Position numbers and translations under genes: made by a program. 64,000 nt of DNA from Bacteriovorax sp. PP10 (GTDB lineage Bacteria; Bdellovibrionota; Bacteriovoracia; Bacteriovoracales; Bacteriovoracaceae), in the NCBI RefSeq assembly GCF_035013165.1, contig NZ_JAYGJQ010000001.1, positions 1,426,001-1,490,000 of the forward strand. The letters run 5' to 3'. Positions 1 to 8,440 of this stretch are shown here, piece after piece (position 1 is the first letter of the stretch; each line of letters starts with the position of its first letter). The notes under the pieces were generated by a model that did no database searches, was not told the DNA's origin, and was given only the letters and a program-made list of their open reading frames with translations.

Positions 1-163
1 CCACAAATGAAAACGGGCCGTCGTTAGTCATGAATTCCATCAGACCTTCAGGCTCACTGCATAGGACTAATTGTACTTTTGGAAAATGATTGCCCATCAT
101 GCGAACGATGTTCTTATTGTCCTCGGGCGTATTACCAATAAATAATGCTTTCAATAGCGACAA
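1..163 (-). CDS. Receiver-like protein, N-terminal part (cut by window edge)
   Basis: The reverse strand is open from the window edge to an in-frame stop at 188-190. It reads KALFIGNTPEDNK followed by an alpha helix and a second beta strand, VQLVLCSEPEGLMEF, as expected of the first half of a response-regulator receiver fold (beta1 with an acidic pair, helix 1, beta2). No ATG is usable; TTG at 163 or at 154 would start it, both with weak ribosome binding sites. The phosphoacceptor and any output domain lie outside the window. It is divergent from pyrE. The receiver assignment is inference from a short stretch. Confidence 0.45.
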   Translation of the reverse strand, partial: MSLLKALFIGNTPEDNKNIVRMMGNHFPKVQLVLCSEPEGLMEFMTNDGPFSFV

Positions 164-297
164 CTCATGTTTGATAGGGGATAATTCTTAAGCTATTTTA
201 ACTTATAAATCCGGCAATATGTTGAATTTTACTAATTTAAAGCAAAAATCGGCACTTGCCCTTAAGACTCTCTGGGTCTAACCAGCAAGGATTACCT

Positions 298-927
298 ATG
301 AAAATGGACATCGCCAGAAACCTACTTAATCTAGGCGCAGTGAAGTTTTCCCCTCAAAACCCGTTTACATACGCTTCCGGCCTAAAAGGCCCTATATACT
401 GCGATAATCGCACAATCCTGTCGCACGTCGAATTCAGAGACCAGGTAGTGGCCGCTTTTATTGAAGTGATTAAACAAAATAAACTAAGCTTCGATCAGCT
501 GGGAGGAATTGCTACTGCAGGGATTCCTCACGCAGCATTCGTGGCCGATCGAATGAAAAAACCTATGGTTTATGTCAGGCCAAAAGCAAAAGATCACGGC
601 AGGAAAAACCAAGTAGAAGGGGATTATAAACCGGGACAGAAGGTTCTTCTTTTTGAAGACCTGGTCAATCAGGGTGCGAGTCTCGAAGATTCAATGGCGG
701 GGCTTACTTCAGCAGAACTTACCTGCGATGCATGTTTGTGTGTTGTGGATTATGAAATGCAAAGTGCAAAAACAAGATTAAGTGAATTATCTATTCATTT
801 GTACTCACTGACAGATTTTTCCGCATTAACTTCTGCAGCTTTCGAGTTAAACTTAATTAATCAAGATGGATTGAACCTCCTTAGAGAATGGCACGCTGAT
901 CCTAAAGCGTGGTCTGCAAAATTTTAA
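298..927 (+). CDS. pyrE: Orotate phosphoribosyltransferase
   Basis: PyrE converts orotate and PRPP to orotidine 5'-monophosphate in de novo pyrimidine synthesis (cytosol). The PRPP-binding signature VLLFEDLVNQGAS is present, as is the catalytic-loop stretch VYVRPKAKDHGRKNQVEG that is typical of OPRTases (Lys-rich loop ending in the NQ-EG motif). Length, 209 residues, is normal. The ATG at 298 is chosen over an upstream TTG (256) because AAGGA lies about 6 bases before it and the protein then starts MKMDIARNL as in homologues. It is monocistronic, followed by an 84-base gap before gltA. Confidence 0.95.
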   Translation: MKMDIARNLLNLGAVKFSPQNPFTYASGLKGPIYCDNRTILSHVEFRDQVVAAFIEVIKQNKLSFDQLGGIATAGIPHAAFVADRMKKPMVYVRPKAKDHGRKNQVEGDYKPGQKVLLFEDLVNQGASLEDSMAGLTSAELTCDACLCVVDYEMQSAKTRLSELSIHLYSLTDFSALTSAAFELNLINQDGLNLLREWHADPKAWSAKF

Positions 928-1011
928 AATAGAAATTTCGCTGGACGAGCATTTTTTAAGTGCGGTATTTTAAGCATAGTTTTTTACGACCCAATCATTG
1001 GAGGAATCTAT

Positions 1012-2283
1012 ATGTCTTTAAAGGCAAAAATCGAAATCGACGGAAAAGTTCTTGAGTACCCTGTAATCGAAGGGTCAGAAAAAGAGAAGGCAATCGACAT
1101 CTCTAAATTACGTGCAGACACTGGATGCATCACGATCGACCACGGTTTTTTAAACACTGGTTCATGCGCTTCAGCAGTTACATTCCTTGATGGTGAGTTA
1201 GGAATTCTTCGTTACAGAGGATACCCAATTGAGCAACTTGCAGAAAAATCATCTTTCATCGAAGTAGCTTACTTATTAAACTACGGACAACTTCCAACTG
1301 CTGCTGAACTATCTTCTTTCGAAAAGAAAGTAGCTTCATACTCTCAACTTCCTGAGTACATCACTAGCATGATTAAGCTGTTCCCAAAGACAGCTCACCC
1401 AATGGCAATTGCTTCTTCAGTAACTGTTGCTCTATCAGCACACTACCCTGAACTAAACAATCCAAACCCAACAAAAGAACAAAAAGATGAAATCTATGCT
1501 CTTCTAATGGGTCAATTCAAAATCATCACTGCTGCAATCCAAAGAACAACTACTGGGCAACCACTAGTAGCTTCTAACCCAGCTCTTTCTTACACAGAAG
1601 ACTTTATGTCGATGATGGGTATGAAAGCTTCTAAAGACGTAGCAAAAGCTCTAGACGTTCTTCTAATCCTTCACGCTGATCACGAACAAAACTGTTCAAC
1701 ATCAACTGTAAGAGTAGTTGGTTCATCTAACGCTTCAGTATTTGCTTCAATCTCAGCTGGTATCGACGCACTTTGGGGACCACTACACGGTGGAGCTAAC
1801 CAAGAAGTTCTAGAAATGCTTGAAGAGATTTCAAATGCTGGTGGCGATTACAAAAAAGCACTTGAGCGCGCAAAAGATAAGAACGATACATTTAAACTAA
1901 TGGGATTCGGTCACCGCGTTTATAAAAATTTCGACCCACGCGCAAAGATCATTAAAGTTGCATGTGACAATGTTCTTGCTCAACTTGGTGTAAAAGATCC
2001 ATACCTAGATATCGCAAAAGGTTTAGAGCAGACTGCTCTTGCTGACGACTACTTCGTAACAAGAAAACTATACCCGAACGTAGATTTCTACTCAGGGATT
2101 ATTTACAGAGCTCTTGGTATCCCAACAAACATGTTCACAGTCATGTTTGCTCTAGGAAGAATGCCAGGATGGTTATCTCAGTGGAAAGAAATGAGAGAGA
2201 CAAAAGAAACTAAAATTTCTCGTCCTCGTCAAGTTTACATTGGTGAAACAAACCGTGAGTACACTGATCTTGGAAAAAGATAA
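1012..2283 (+). CDS. gltA: Type II citrate synthase
   Basis: Citrate synthase condenses oxaloacetate with acetyl-CoA at the entry of the TCA cycle. The protein (423 residues) has the catalytic histidine regions GPLHGGANQE and FGHRVYKNFDPRAK and the catalytic Asp in YPNVDFYSGI. The N-terminal beta domain (residues about 1-60) marks the hexameric Gram-negative type II form. A strong Shine-Dalgarno GGAGG precedes the ATG. A UUCG-loop terminator follows 25 bases after the stop, so the gene is probably transcribed alone. Codons are strongly biased, as for a highly expressed gene. Confidence 0.97.
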   Translation: MSLKAKIEIDGKVLEYPVIEGSEKEKAIDISKLRADTGCITIDHGFLNTGSCASAVTFLDGELGILRYRGYPIEQLAEKSSFIEVAYLLNYGQLPTAAELSSFEKKVASYSQLPEYITSMIKLFPKTAHPMAIASSVTVALSAHYPELNNPNPTKEQKDEIYALLMGQFKIITAAIQRTTTGQPLVASNPALSYTEDFMSMMGMKASKDVAKALDVLLILHADHEQNCSTSTVRVVGSSNASVFASISAGIDALWGPLHGGANQEVLEMLEEISNAGGDYKKALERAKDKNDTFKLMGFGHRVYKNFDPRAKIIKVACDNVLAQLGVKDPYLDIAKGLEQTALADDYFVTRKLYPNVDFYSGIIYRALGIPTNMFTVMFALGRMPGWLSQWKEMRETKETKISRPRQVYIGETNREYTDLGKR

Positions 2284-2302
2284 TTTATCATTAGACGAAA
2301 AT

Positions 2303-3340
2303 TTGGAAGGGGCCTTCGGGCCCTTTTTTTTATCTATCGACGACATTCGTCCACATCTTTTAAATCCTGATTTAGGCGAGAACGATCTCGTGCGCCTGAT
2401 TCAAGAGATGTCGATGAAGTTCACAAAACGCCGCGATCAAATCGGCGATTACGTTTTAGATGATGATCACGTGTCTGCGTACACGGCCCTTTATCTCACG
2501 ACTAATATTCCTAAACTTCATTTCCTTTTTTCTAAACTAAGTCCGGAAACTTTAGCAGATATAAGTGCACGCACTTTTATCGATATCGGCTGTGGCCCGG
2601 GAACTTTTTCATTGGGAATAAGCTTACTCAATGAAGCCCCACCAAAAGAAATTATCTGTGTGGATTCATCTCGCACCATGCTTAATCAGGCAGAAAAAAT
2701 GATTAAAGGCTTTTTCTCAAAAGCGAATGTCCAAACTCATTTGAAATACCGAGAAACAAACCGCGAGAGCGTTTTATTCTACGGTCACTCAATCAATGAA
2801 ATGGGAATCGATAGAGTTCAGGATCAAATCATGACCATTGATCCAGAGTACGTCATCTGGATAGAGCCGGGGACAAGCGAGCTTTTTTCTGATTTAAAAA
2901 GATTAAGAACAACTGTCTTAGATGCCTACGATGTTTTATACCCGTGCCCAAGTAATGCCGGATGCCCGAACAGTTGGTGTCATCAGGTTCTTCGCACGTC
3001 TCATGACCCAAGTGTCGAGCGACTTTCTCAGTTAGTGAGCCTCGATAGAAAGATTCTCCCAATGACAGCTCATGTGTATAAGAGAAAATCAAACCGTGCT
3101 CCATCTAATGAAGCGACCATTATCCGCTACATCACTGAAACAAAATTTAGTTTTGAATACGAAGTCTGTATGTTCGAAAACGATAAAAACAAAAATGTCG
3201 TGGTTGAAATCCAAAAGAAGCAATTGGATAAAAAACTCGAGAAGAAATTTAAAAACCTAAATGTAGGTGAGAAGCTTAATTTTACAGTTGAGAAAATCGT
3301 CGGTGATAAATACCGAGTGAAACTTAACTCTGTAACCTAG
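2303..3340 (+). CDS. Rsm22-family (mS22/METTL17-like) methyltransferase
   Basis: Rsm22-family proteins are SAM-fold proteins that bind or methylate the small ribosomal subunit. Motif I is seen as FIDIGCGPGTFSLG, the acidic end of beta2 as IICVDSS, and the family's Cys cluster as YPCPSNAGCPNSWCHQVLR (likely iron-sulfur or zinc binding), followed by a basic beta-rich C-terminus. The start is unclear. The frame is open back into gltA (TTG 2240, GTG 2243), and the gltA terminator lies within the frame at 2310-2331. The TTG at 2303 is a compromise; the first ATG (2407) would cut into the helical N-terminal domain. Family assignment is firm; enzymatic activity on rRNA is inferred. Confidence 0.82.
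   Translation: MEGAFGPFFLSIDDIRPHLLNPDLGENDLVRLIQEMSMKFTKRRDQIGDYVLDDDHVSAYTALYLTTNIPKLHFLFSKLSPETLADISARTFIDIGCGPGTFSLGISLLNEAPPKEIICVDSSRTMLNQAEKMIKGFFSKANVQTHLKYRETNRESVLFYGHSINEMGIDRVQDQIMTIDPEYVIWIEPGTSELFSDLKRLRTTVLDAYDVLYPCPSNAGCPNSWCHQVLRTSHDPSVERLSQLVSLDRKILPMTAHVYKRKSNRAPSNEATIIRYITETKFSFEYEVCMFENDKNKNVVVEIQKKQLDKKLEKKFKNLNVGEKLNFTVEKIVGDKYRVKLNSVT
2310..2331 (+). terminator. gltA Rho-independent terminator with UUCG tetraloop
   Basis: The stem GGGCC/GGCCC (2310-2314 with 2319-2323) is closed by the extra-stable TTCG tetraloop and followed by eight T. It lies inside the open frame of the next gene, which bears on where that gene starts. Confidence 0.85.
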
Positions 3341-4140
3341 TATCTCATTTCCATTTCTTTATGGTGATCTTTTTCAAATCTCTCAGGCGCCATGAAGTAA
3401 TAACTTTGATATTTTCTTCCGGCATCCCACGTAGGATCAACCATTTTCCATTCATCGTTCACATAAACTTCATTCCATGCATGTTGACCCCAACCATAAG
3501 ACATCAACGCTTTTCCGTTAATAACTTTGGCCCTGATTCCATAAGCTCTCGACATGGCAGCTAATAAATTAGCGTAACCTGAACAAACCGCAACCGGATT
3601 TTCCAGAACGCTTAGAGCATCATAAACATGAGTCATATAAGACTTATCTTTGTATCTCACTTGATCGTATTTTACAGTTTTAGCAATGTAATTATAGATG
3701 GCCTGGAATGCTTCTTCTTCAGTACCTGCAGCTTCTGTTACATCTCTCACTAGCGAAACAACTCTTGGATCATCTGATTGAACAACGTCAGTTGGAAGTA
3801 AAAAACTCATATCTCTACTGTCAGTATTTTCAACCTGAATAGAGTCGAATGAATTGTAAGTGGTGTAACGATCAGTATTCGAAGTCTGATACATTTTTAT
3901 TTTATATTTTCCAGATCCAGCTTGAAGTGCAATCGTCGTATTAAATTTTCCAGCAGTTGCCGGAACCATATACTCTTCTTCGTAAGACCCTTTCTTGATA
4001 TTGAGCATGATCCATTTTGTACTTGATTTCGCCTGGCCACTCACTTCCACCAAGCTGTTATTCACAGTTGAAGGACTGGTAACACCAGCAAGGGCCATTG
4101 AAGACATAGTCAGAATAAAAACAAAAAATAGATTTTTCAT
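3337..4140 (-). CDS. Secreted transglutaminase-like protein
   Basis: The precursor has a signal peptide (MKNLFFVFILTMSSMALAG), a beta-sandwich N-terminal part (residues about 25-130) and a transglutaminase-like (PF01841) core. The catalytic triad is visible as Cys in NPVAVCSGYANLLAAMSR, His in GWGQHAWNEVYV and Asp in WKMVDPTWDAG. Such domains act as cysteine proteases or peptidoglycan/protein crosslinkers in the envelope; the substrate here is unknown. The start at 4140 is chosen over an upstream ATG because it gives a clean signal peptide. Its 3' end overlaps the Rsm22 gene by 4 bases on the other strand. Length is 267 residues. Confidence 0.85.
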   Translation of the reverse strand: MKNLFFVFILTMSSMALAGVTSPSTVNNSLVEVSGQAKSSTKWIMLNIKKGSYEEEYMVPATAGKFNTTIALQAGSGKYKIKMYQTSNTDRYTTYNSFDSIQVENTDSRDMSFLLPTDVVQSDDPRVVSLVRDVTEAAGTEEEAFQAIYNYIAKTVKYDQVRYKDKSYMTHVYDALSVLENPVAVCSGYANLLAAMSRAYGIRAKVINGKALMSYGWGQHAWNEVYVNDEWKMVDPTWDAGRKYQSYYFMAPERFEKDHHKEMEMRY

Positions 4141-4218
4141 AGACCCGATTATCCCATTTTTAGGGGGTGGGTTCATTAGAGGAGGAAGGATTTACAGGCG
4201 TGTATAAAAATTGAACAC

Positions 4219-4245
4219 AAATGCGGGAGGAGCTCTCCCGCATTT
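4219..4245 (-). terminator. Perfect 11-bp inverted repeat, probable terminator
   Basis: AAATGCGGGAG and CTCCCGCATTT flank a 5-base spacer. It lies 15 bases past the stop of the repeat protein gene (4261-4725, minus), with a weak U tract, so it probably ends that transcript. Confidence 0.6.
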
Positions 4246-4260
4246 CAATGATTTAGTTAA

Positions 4261-4725
4261 TTACTGGCAGCTTGGATTGCTGAAGTTTGCGATTAAATAC
4301 TGAAGTCTTTTATCAACAGTCCCCAGGTTTCCAACTCTAAGGTCAGTTAATCCGGCCTGTAGTTGACCTAGAACTTCCTGACGAGGAAGGCATGGACGAT
4401 TGTTTGCTGGACGACCATTTTGTTGTAAACATCTCAATCTGTCAGAGTCAAAAGTTGTATTTCTACATGCATCGATTTCGTAAGCATCGTATTGTTTTCC
4501 ACCGATTAAACCAAGACACTGAATCTTGTTTGAATCAAAAGTGAAGGCCGCACACATTCCTAGGGCCTGATCATCAAAGTAAGAGTGTGGTCTGATGGTC
4601 TCAACACATTTATTGCGGTCAGATTCAAAAGTTAAATCTTTGCAAACCATTCCGTAAGCAGTGTTTCTATCACCGGCCATTGCGACACTTGAAATCATAG
4701 TTAAAAAAACGATCAGCATTTTCAC
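4261..4725 (-). CDS. Small secreted protein with three C-x-F-x-S-D-R-x-x-C repeats
   Basis: The function is unknown. A signal peptide (VAMAG cleavage region) is followed by three near-identical units: CKDLTFESDRNKC, CAAFTFDSNKIQC and CRNTTFDSDRLRC, spaced about 35 residues apart. Each holds two cysteines separated by eleven residues, which suggests one disulfide per unit in the periplasm or outside. A short helical C-terminal part (QEVLGQLQAGLTDLRVGN) and one last Cys follow. The start may be GTG 4725, which supplies the Lys of the signal peptide, or ATG 4719. No neighbour hints at a role. Confidence 0.75.
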   Translation of the reverse strand: MKMLIVFLTMISSVAMAGDRNTAYGMVCKDLTFESDRNKCVETIRPHSYFDDQALGMCAAFTFDSNKIQCLGLIGGKQYDAYEIDACRNTTFDSDRLRCLQQNGRPANNRPCLPRQEVLGQLQAGLTDLRVGNLGTVDKRLQYLIANFSNPSCQ

Positions 4726-4912
4726 TCAAAAGCTCTCTGGTTAAAATTATATTGCTTAAACTTTTGCGTGTTTAAGATAAGAATTCAAGACACATAGAGA
4801 TGAAAGTCTTCACTTCTTTTAGGCCAAACCTATAAAATTTATAACCTTACTCCTTTATTTCTCAACTTTTTCTTAATTACTTTATTATGCCTTACTACTG
4901 ATGAGGCCAAAG

Positions 4913-7297
4913 ATGAAAAAGTTAACTGTATTATTTATAATGCTAACTGCGAGTTTTGCTCTTCGCGCTGATGAAGGGGTAAGACCGTCGCGCCTGCTTC
5001 TTAGCTCTTTTGCTAATCAGTGCCCACAAGTAGTTACTCGCAATGTAACGGCGACATTACTGAGCCTTCAGTCTCTTTACAGTACAATCGAAGAATTAAA
5101 AAAAGACACGAATTGTGGTGGAGCTGTCGCGTTTTCTGCGGCCGTTGGAAGATACACATCGCTATATGAAAGTTTTGAAACTCAAAGTTCAGAAGAGCAC
5201 GACAGAGCTGCCTTGGAAAAAAAGATTGCTCTTTATACAGGTCTTTTAAACGACTCATCACTGGGATCAACACAGAAAGATTACCTGCAAACTGAAATCG
5301 TTTCTTCGCAAGCATCGCTGGTTAATGTCAATTCGAACCTTACACGCTTTTCAAACTTCTCAGGAAAAGAAGCAAGAGTTGCAGATCAGTTGGTAAGAGC
5401 AGCAGATGATTTTTTAACAGAGCTTCAGACGACTCAGGGAAATGCCTGTTACCAGAAAAACACAGCAAAAATTAGTTCAATAATGAGTAACGCTCTTTTA
5501 GTGACAGCGGCCTTTGCTTCTGGTGGAACGTCTCTGGCCCTTGCTGGTGGTGCCGTTATTGTTAAAGCAGTTGGTAAGCATGTTAGTGAGCTAAAATACA
5601 ACAAGGCCCTTGATAAACTTCAGGATATTGAAATGCCAACGGCACTTCGTTGCGTTTCTCAGGCCCTGACAGATCAGTATTGTGCGACTAATGAAACTCA
5701 GGAATTAATTTCGGATCGTATTGATTCAATCAATTCAACTGGAGCAGGATACGAAGGGATTAATTTACTTAGCTATCAGTTAAAACCATTATCAAGCTGG
5801 CTGGAAGAAGTTTATTCTGGAAGTGCGATTACTTCAGAAGGTGATTTAACTAACCGTGAAAAATCTGAAATCCAAGCGGAGTTTTTAAGAAAGGCAGACA
5901 CTTATCTTGAAACTTTTGGATCAATTAAAAGAAAATTCTTTTTAACTCTGGAAAATGAAAATAATTTAAAGACTGCGATCTCTCAAAATATTGAATGTCT
6001 CGTGAATCTTCTCAGCTACCCAAGCTTGAATCCATGTGCAGGTATGATGGCAGAGAGTTCAATTGAAAATCCGATCTTTACGACTTACTCTCGTAGCTTA
6101 CTTGCCTATGAACTCTACGAGCCAGGACTTCACACTGTCATACCTCTTTGTGGTGAAATTCCGTGCACATCTTTTGCTGCTTACGTAAACTATTACAAAC
6201 TTCCAGTGACAATAAATGACTGGGACAGAGTTATTAAGAATGCTTCTGGAATTGTTCAGTCGACAAAAAATCTTGTGAATCTAGAAAGATCAAAAATGAT
6301 CTCGGTTGATGCTTATTCAATTATCGTTAATGCTAAAAGAGAATTAAAAGGCGAGACAAGTCCACTTGTGGGCCTGAAGAAAATCGTGGCCAATGCAGAT
6401 CGTATTACAAAATATCTATCAGCTCTTGGATGCAAGCAAAATGCAGACTGCGAAGGACAAAATAATAACTACGCAGCTGAAATTAAAAACATTGCAAAAA
6501 CTAAGCAGCTTACCAATTACATTATTGCACTTGTTAATGAAGGGATGATCCCTCGAACAATTCCTGACGAAGTTCTGCCACCTGAGTGTGCAAAAAATAA
6601 ACCCTCGTCTGCATTTATAGACTCTGATGATATTTTAGAAATAAAAGGTTTCCAGATTACTTCATGTATTTCGAAAATTTTAAAACTTCAAGAAAGAGGA
6701 ACTGTCGTTTATTTTAGCAAAGTCAGATATATGGTCAGCTATGAAATGGAAGCAAGACTTCTTAACAATGACCTTGGTGCTGGGGTTGTGAACGTTATCA
6801 ATTCGACTAAGCTTGACCTGGTTCAATCAATTCTAAATTCATACTCGACGGGTGATAGCTCAATTTCTTTAGCGGAGTTAAACATCAGTTTAGAATCTGC
6901 TCAAAATAACTCTAAAGAAACGCTGAATTCGTTTTTTGATTTCTTTAAAAAGAACGTTATCGAATCACTAAAGAGTGAGAAAGTAACACAGATCGAAAAA
7001 AACGATTTATGTTTTAGAATTTTACCTTACGTTTACAGTGCTAAAGAAAGTTTCATCAAAGACATCTATCCAGTGTGCTCTAAGGCGCAGTTTAGTGCTT
7101 ATAAAAATGGTCCGGTTATCCGTTTCACTGATTATGTTTCAGAAACACCAAGAAGTGGTTTGAAGAAAGCGAGTTATGATCTGGTTAATCCTCAGGACAT
7201 GACAAAGTTTTTCTGCGGATACCGCAAATACAATAGGGCCAATCTGTTAATTGATGAGCAAAACAAGCAAAGAAGAAAGCAGCAGAAGTTAGAATAA
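4913..7297 (+). CDS. Large secreted protein of unknown function
   Basis: The 794-residue precursor has a signal peptide (MKKLTVLFIMLTASFALRADE). The ATG at 4913 is chosen because GAGG stands 6 bases before it. The mature part is mostly helical, with predicted coiled-coil stretches around residues 90-160, a hydrophobic, Gly/Ala-rich segment near residue 195-220 (SGGTSLALAGGAVIVKAVGK) that could insert in a membrane, and scattered cysteines. I do not recognise a family. It is monocistronic: a 180-base AT-rich leader lies before it and a strong terminator after it. It could be a predator-specific exported protein; that is a guess. Confidence 0.75.
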   Translation: MKKLTVLFIMLTASFALRADEGVRPSRLLLSSFANQCPQVVTRNVTATLLSLQSLYSTIEELKKDTNCGGAVAFSAAVGRYTSLYESFETQSSEEHDRAALEKKIALYTGLLNDSSLGSTQKDYLQTEIVSSQASLVNVNSNLTRFSNFSGKEARVADQLVRAADDFLTELQTTQGNACYQKNTAKISSIMSNALLVTAAFASGGTSLALAGGAVIVKAVGKHVSELKYNKALDKLQDIEMPTALRCVSQALTDQYCATNETQELISDRIDSINSTGAGYEGINLLSYQLKPLSSWLEEVYSGSAITSEGDLTNREKSEIQAEFLRKADTYLETFGSIKRKFFLTLENENNLKTAISQNIECLVNLLSYPSLNPCAGMMAESSIENPIFTTYSRSLLAYELYEPGLHTVIPLCGEIPCTSFAAYVNYYKLPVTINDWDRVIKNASGIVQSTKNLVNLERSKMISVDAYSIIVNAKRELKGETSPLVGLKKIVANADRITKYLSALGCKQNADCEGQNNNYAAEIKNIAKTKQLTNYIIALVNEGMIPRTIPDEVLPPECAKNKPSSAFIDSDDILEIKGFQITSCISKILKLQERGTVVYFSKVRYMVSYEMEARLLNNDLGAGVVNVINSTKLDLVQSILNSYSTGDSSISLAELNISLESAQNNSKETLNSFFDFFKKNVIESLKSEKVTQIEKNDLCFRILPYVYSAKESFIKDIYPVCSKAQFSAYKNGPVIRFTDYVSETPRSGLKKASYDLVNPQDMTKFFCGYRKYNRANLLIDEQNKQRRKQQKLE

Positions 7298-7315
7298 GAA
7301 AATTGACCAAAAAAA

Positions 7316-7337
7316 AGGCTCCCGAAGGAGCCTCTTT
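7316..7337. terminator. Bidirectional terminator between the secreted protein and rpmE
   Basis: GGCTCC/GGAGCC (7317-7322 with 7327-7332) closed by CGAA, with A8 on the left and CTTT on the right. It can serve both convergent transcripts. Confidence 0.8.
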
Positions 7338-7344
7338 AATAAAA

Positions 7345-7575
7345 TTACTTTTTAGCGTTAGCTGATTTGTTTGTATAATCAGTACCGAATTTTTTCTTGA
7401 ATTTTTCAATTCTTCCTTCAGTATCGATTACCTTTGTTTTCCCAGTGTAAAATGGGTGACAAGCAGCACAGATGTCGATTTTTTCTAATTTAATTGTTGA
7501 ACCAGTAGCGTAAACAGCTCCGCAAACGCAGCTAACGTTACATGCTTCGTACTTTGGGTGAATTCCTTCTTTCAT
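7345..7575 (-). CDS. rpmE: 50S ribosomal protein L31 (zinc type)
   Basis: The N-terminus MKEGIHPKYEACNVSCVCG and the motif CAACHPFYTGK with four to five cysteines identify the zinc-binding (C+) form of L31, a late-assembling protein at the subunit bridge. Length is 76 residues, slightly longer than the usual 66-72, with a Lys-rich tail. It is monocistronic, and terminates at the shared hairpin. Confidence 0.95.
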   Translation of the reverse strand: MKEGIHPKYEACNVSCVCGAVYATGSTIKLEKIDICAACHPFYTGKTKVIDTEGRIEKFKKKFGTDYTNKSANAKK

Positions 7576-7727
7576 TATGGACCTCTTTTTCTATAGATGA
7601 TCTCTGCTTTGTATACAGAACCAGGTTTTTTTATAAGCCAGTAATATGGCCAATATTGTATTATACGTCAATCAATTTCAATAGGACAGGCGTGCCGGCC
7701 GATGTCTAACGAGAACCGTTTTGTGAC

Positions 7728-8018
7728 CTAGTGAGCGGCACAACTAGAGCAGCCATCGCCATGAACCTTAGCTCCGGCATCCTGAAGGTCCCAGTGTCCA
7801 TATTTTTCATTTAGAACCTGTAAGGCCTCATCTAATGTCTTATGAGCGCTCTGGTAAAGCTCAGCGTAGTCTTTGTCGGTCATTGTCACCAAATATTGGA
7901 ATTCCACTTCTTGGAGCCCTGCTTCAGTTTCAACCGGCTCAGCGCCTAAGGATATGAAAGCTCGTAGGGGTTCTGAATAAAAATGTGAAGATGTCCAATT
8001 GTCGTTATTAATATTCAT
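7728..8018 (-). CDS. Hypothetical protein with C-terminal CSSCAAH
   Basis: A 96-residue soluble protein with no signal peptide. The mixed alpha/beta body includes a predicted helix, YAELYQSAHKTLDEALQVLNEKYG, and the tail GDGCSSCAAH could bind metal. I do not recognise the family. The start ATG 8018 has AAAAAGCGAGA before it. It sits alone between rpmE (same strand) and rpmG (divergent), a place where a translation-linked small protein would fit, but nothing shows it. Confidence 0.65.
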   Translation of the reverse strand: MNINNDNWTSSHFYSEPLRAFISLGAEPVETEAGLQEVEFQYLVTMTDKDYAELYQSAHKTLDEALQVLNEKYGHWDLQDAGAKVHGDGCSSCAAH

Positions 8019-8120
8019 AAAAATCTCGCTTTTTTAAAAGGTTTAACAATTTTTGGTTGTCATGCCAATGACAAACGTGTAATTTCAGCTCTGTTTTAAT
8101 TTTCGTTCGTGGAGGCAGTT

Positions 8121-8300
8121 GTGGCTAAGAAAGGTCCTAGAGTTATCGTAACACTTGAGTGTACAGAAGCAAGAAAAGAAGGGAAATCTCCTTCAAGATA
8201 TACAACTACAAAAAATAAGAAGACGACACCTGATCGTTTAGAGCTTAAGAAATATAATCCATTTCTTAGACGTCATACTCTTCATAAAGAAATTAAGTAG
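8121..8300 (+). CDS. rpmG: 50S ribosomal protein L33 (zinc-free type)
   Basis: A small basic protein of the large subunit. [24 protein letters not shown] and [18 protein letters not shown] match L33. Only one Cys remains, so the zinc ribbon is lost (C- form). The GTG at 8121 is the start because GGAGG lies 5 bases upstream and MAKKGPRV then aligns with the family; the upstream ATG would add four residues. It is followed by a strong terminator. Confidence 0.93.
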   Translation: MAKKGPRVIVTLECTEARKEGKSPSRYTTTKNKKTTPDRLELKKYNPFLRRHTLHKEIK

Positions 8301-8333
8301 TTTATAATTCTTATTGAATTTAAATATCTAAGT

Positions 8334-8371
8334 AAGTAGCTAGAAAGACTTGTCTTTTTAGCTACTTTTTT
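8334..8371 (+). terminator. rpmG terminator
   Basis: AAGTAGCTA/TAGCTACTT outer arms (8334-8342, 8359-8367) with an inner AAAGAC/GTCTTT helix and a T run. Confidence 0.85.
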
Positions 8372-8440
8372 GCTTTAGTATTCCGTTCATTATTCCGATA
8401 AATTCCTTGTGAAAAGCATGCTTTTTAACAGGAACTATCT

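Noticed and set aside
928-1011. Possible riboswitch or attenuator before gltA
   Set aside because: The 84 bases contain no stable conserved fold that I can identify, only an AT-rich leader and a strong ribosome binding site.
5034-5315. 93-codon minus-strand frame inside the large secreted protein gene
   Set aside because: It is a shadow of the plus-strand gene; no ribosome binding site, no domain, and the plus strand has a signal peptide and good start.
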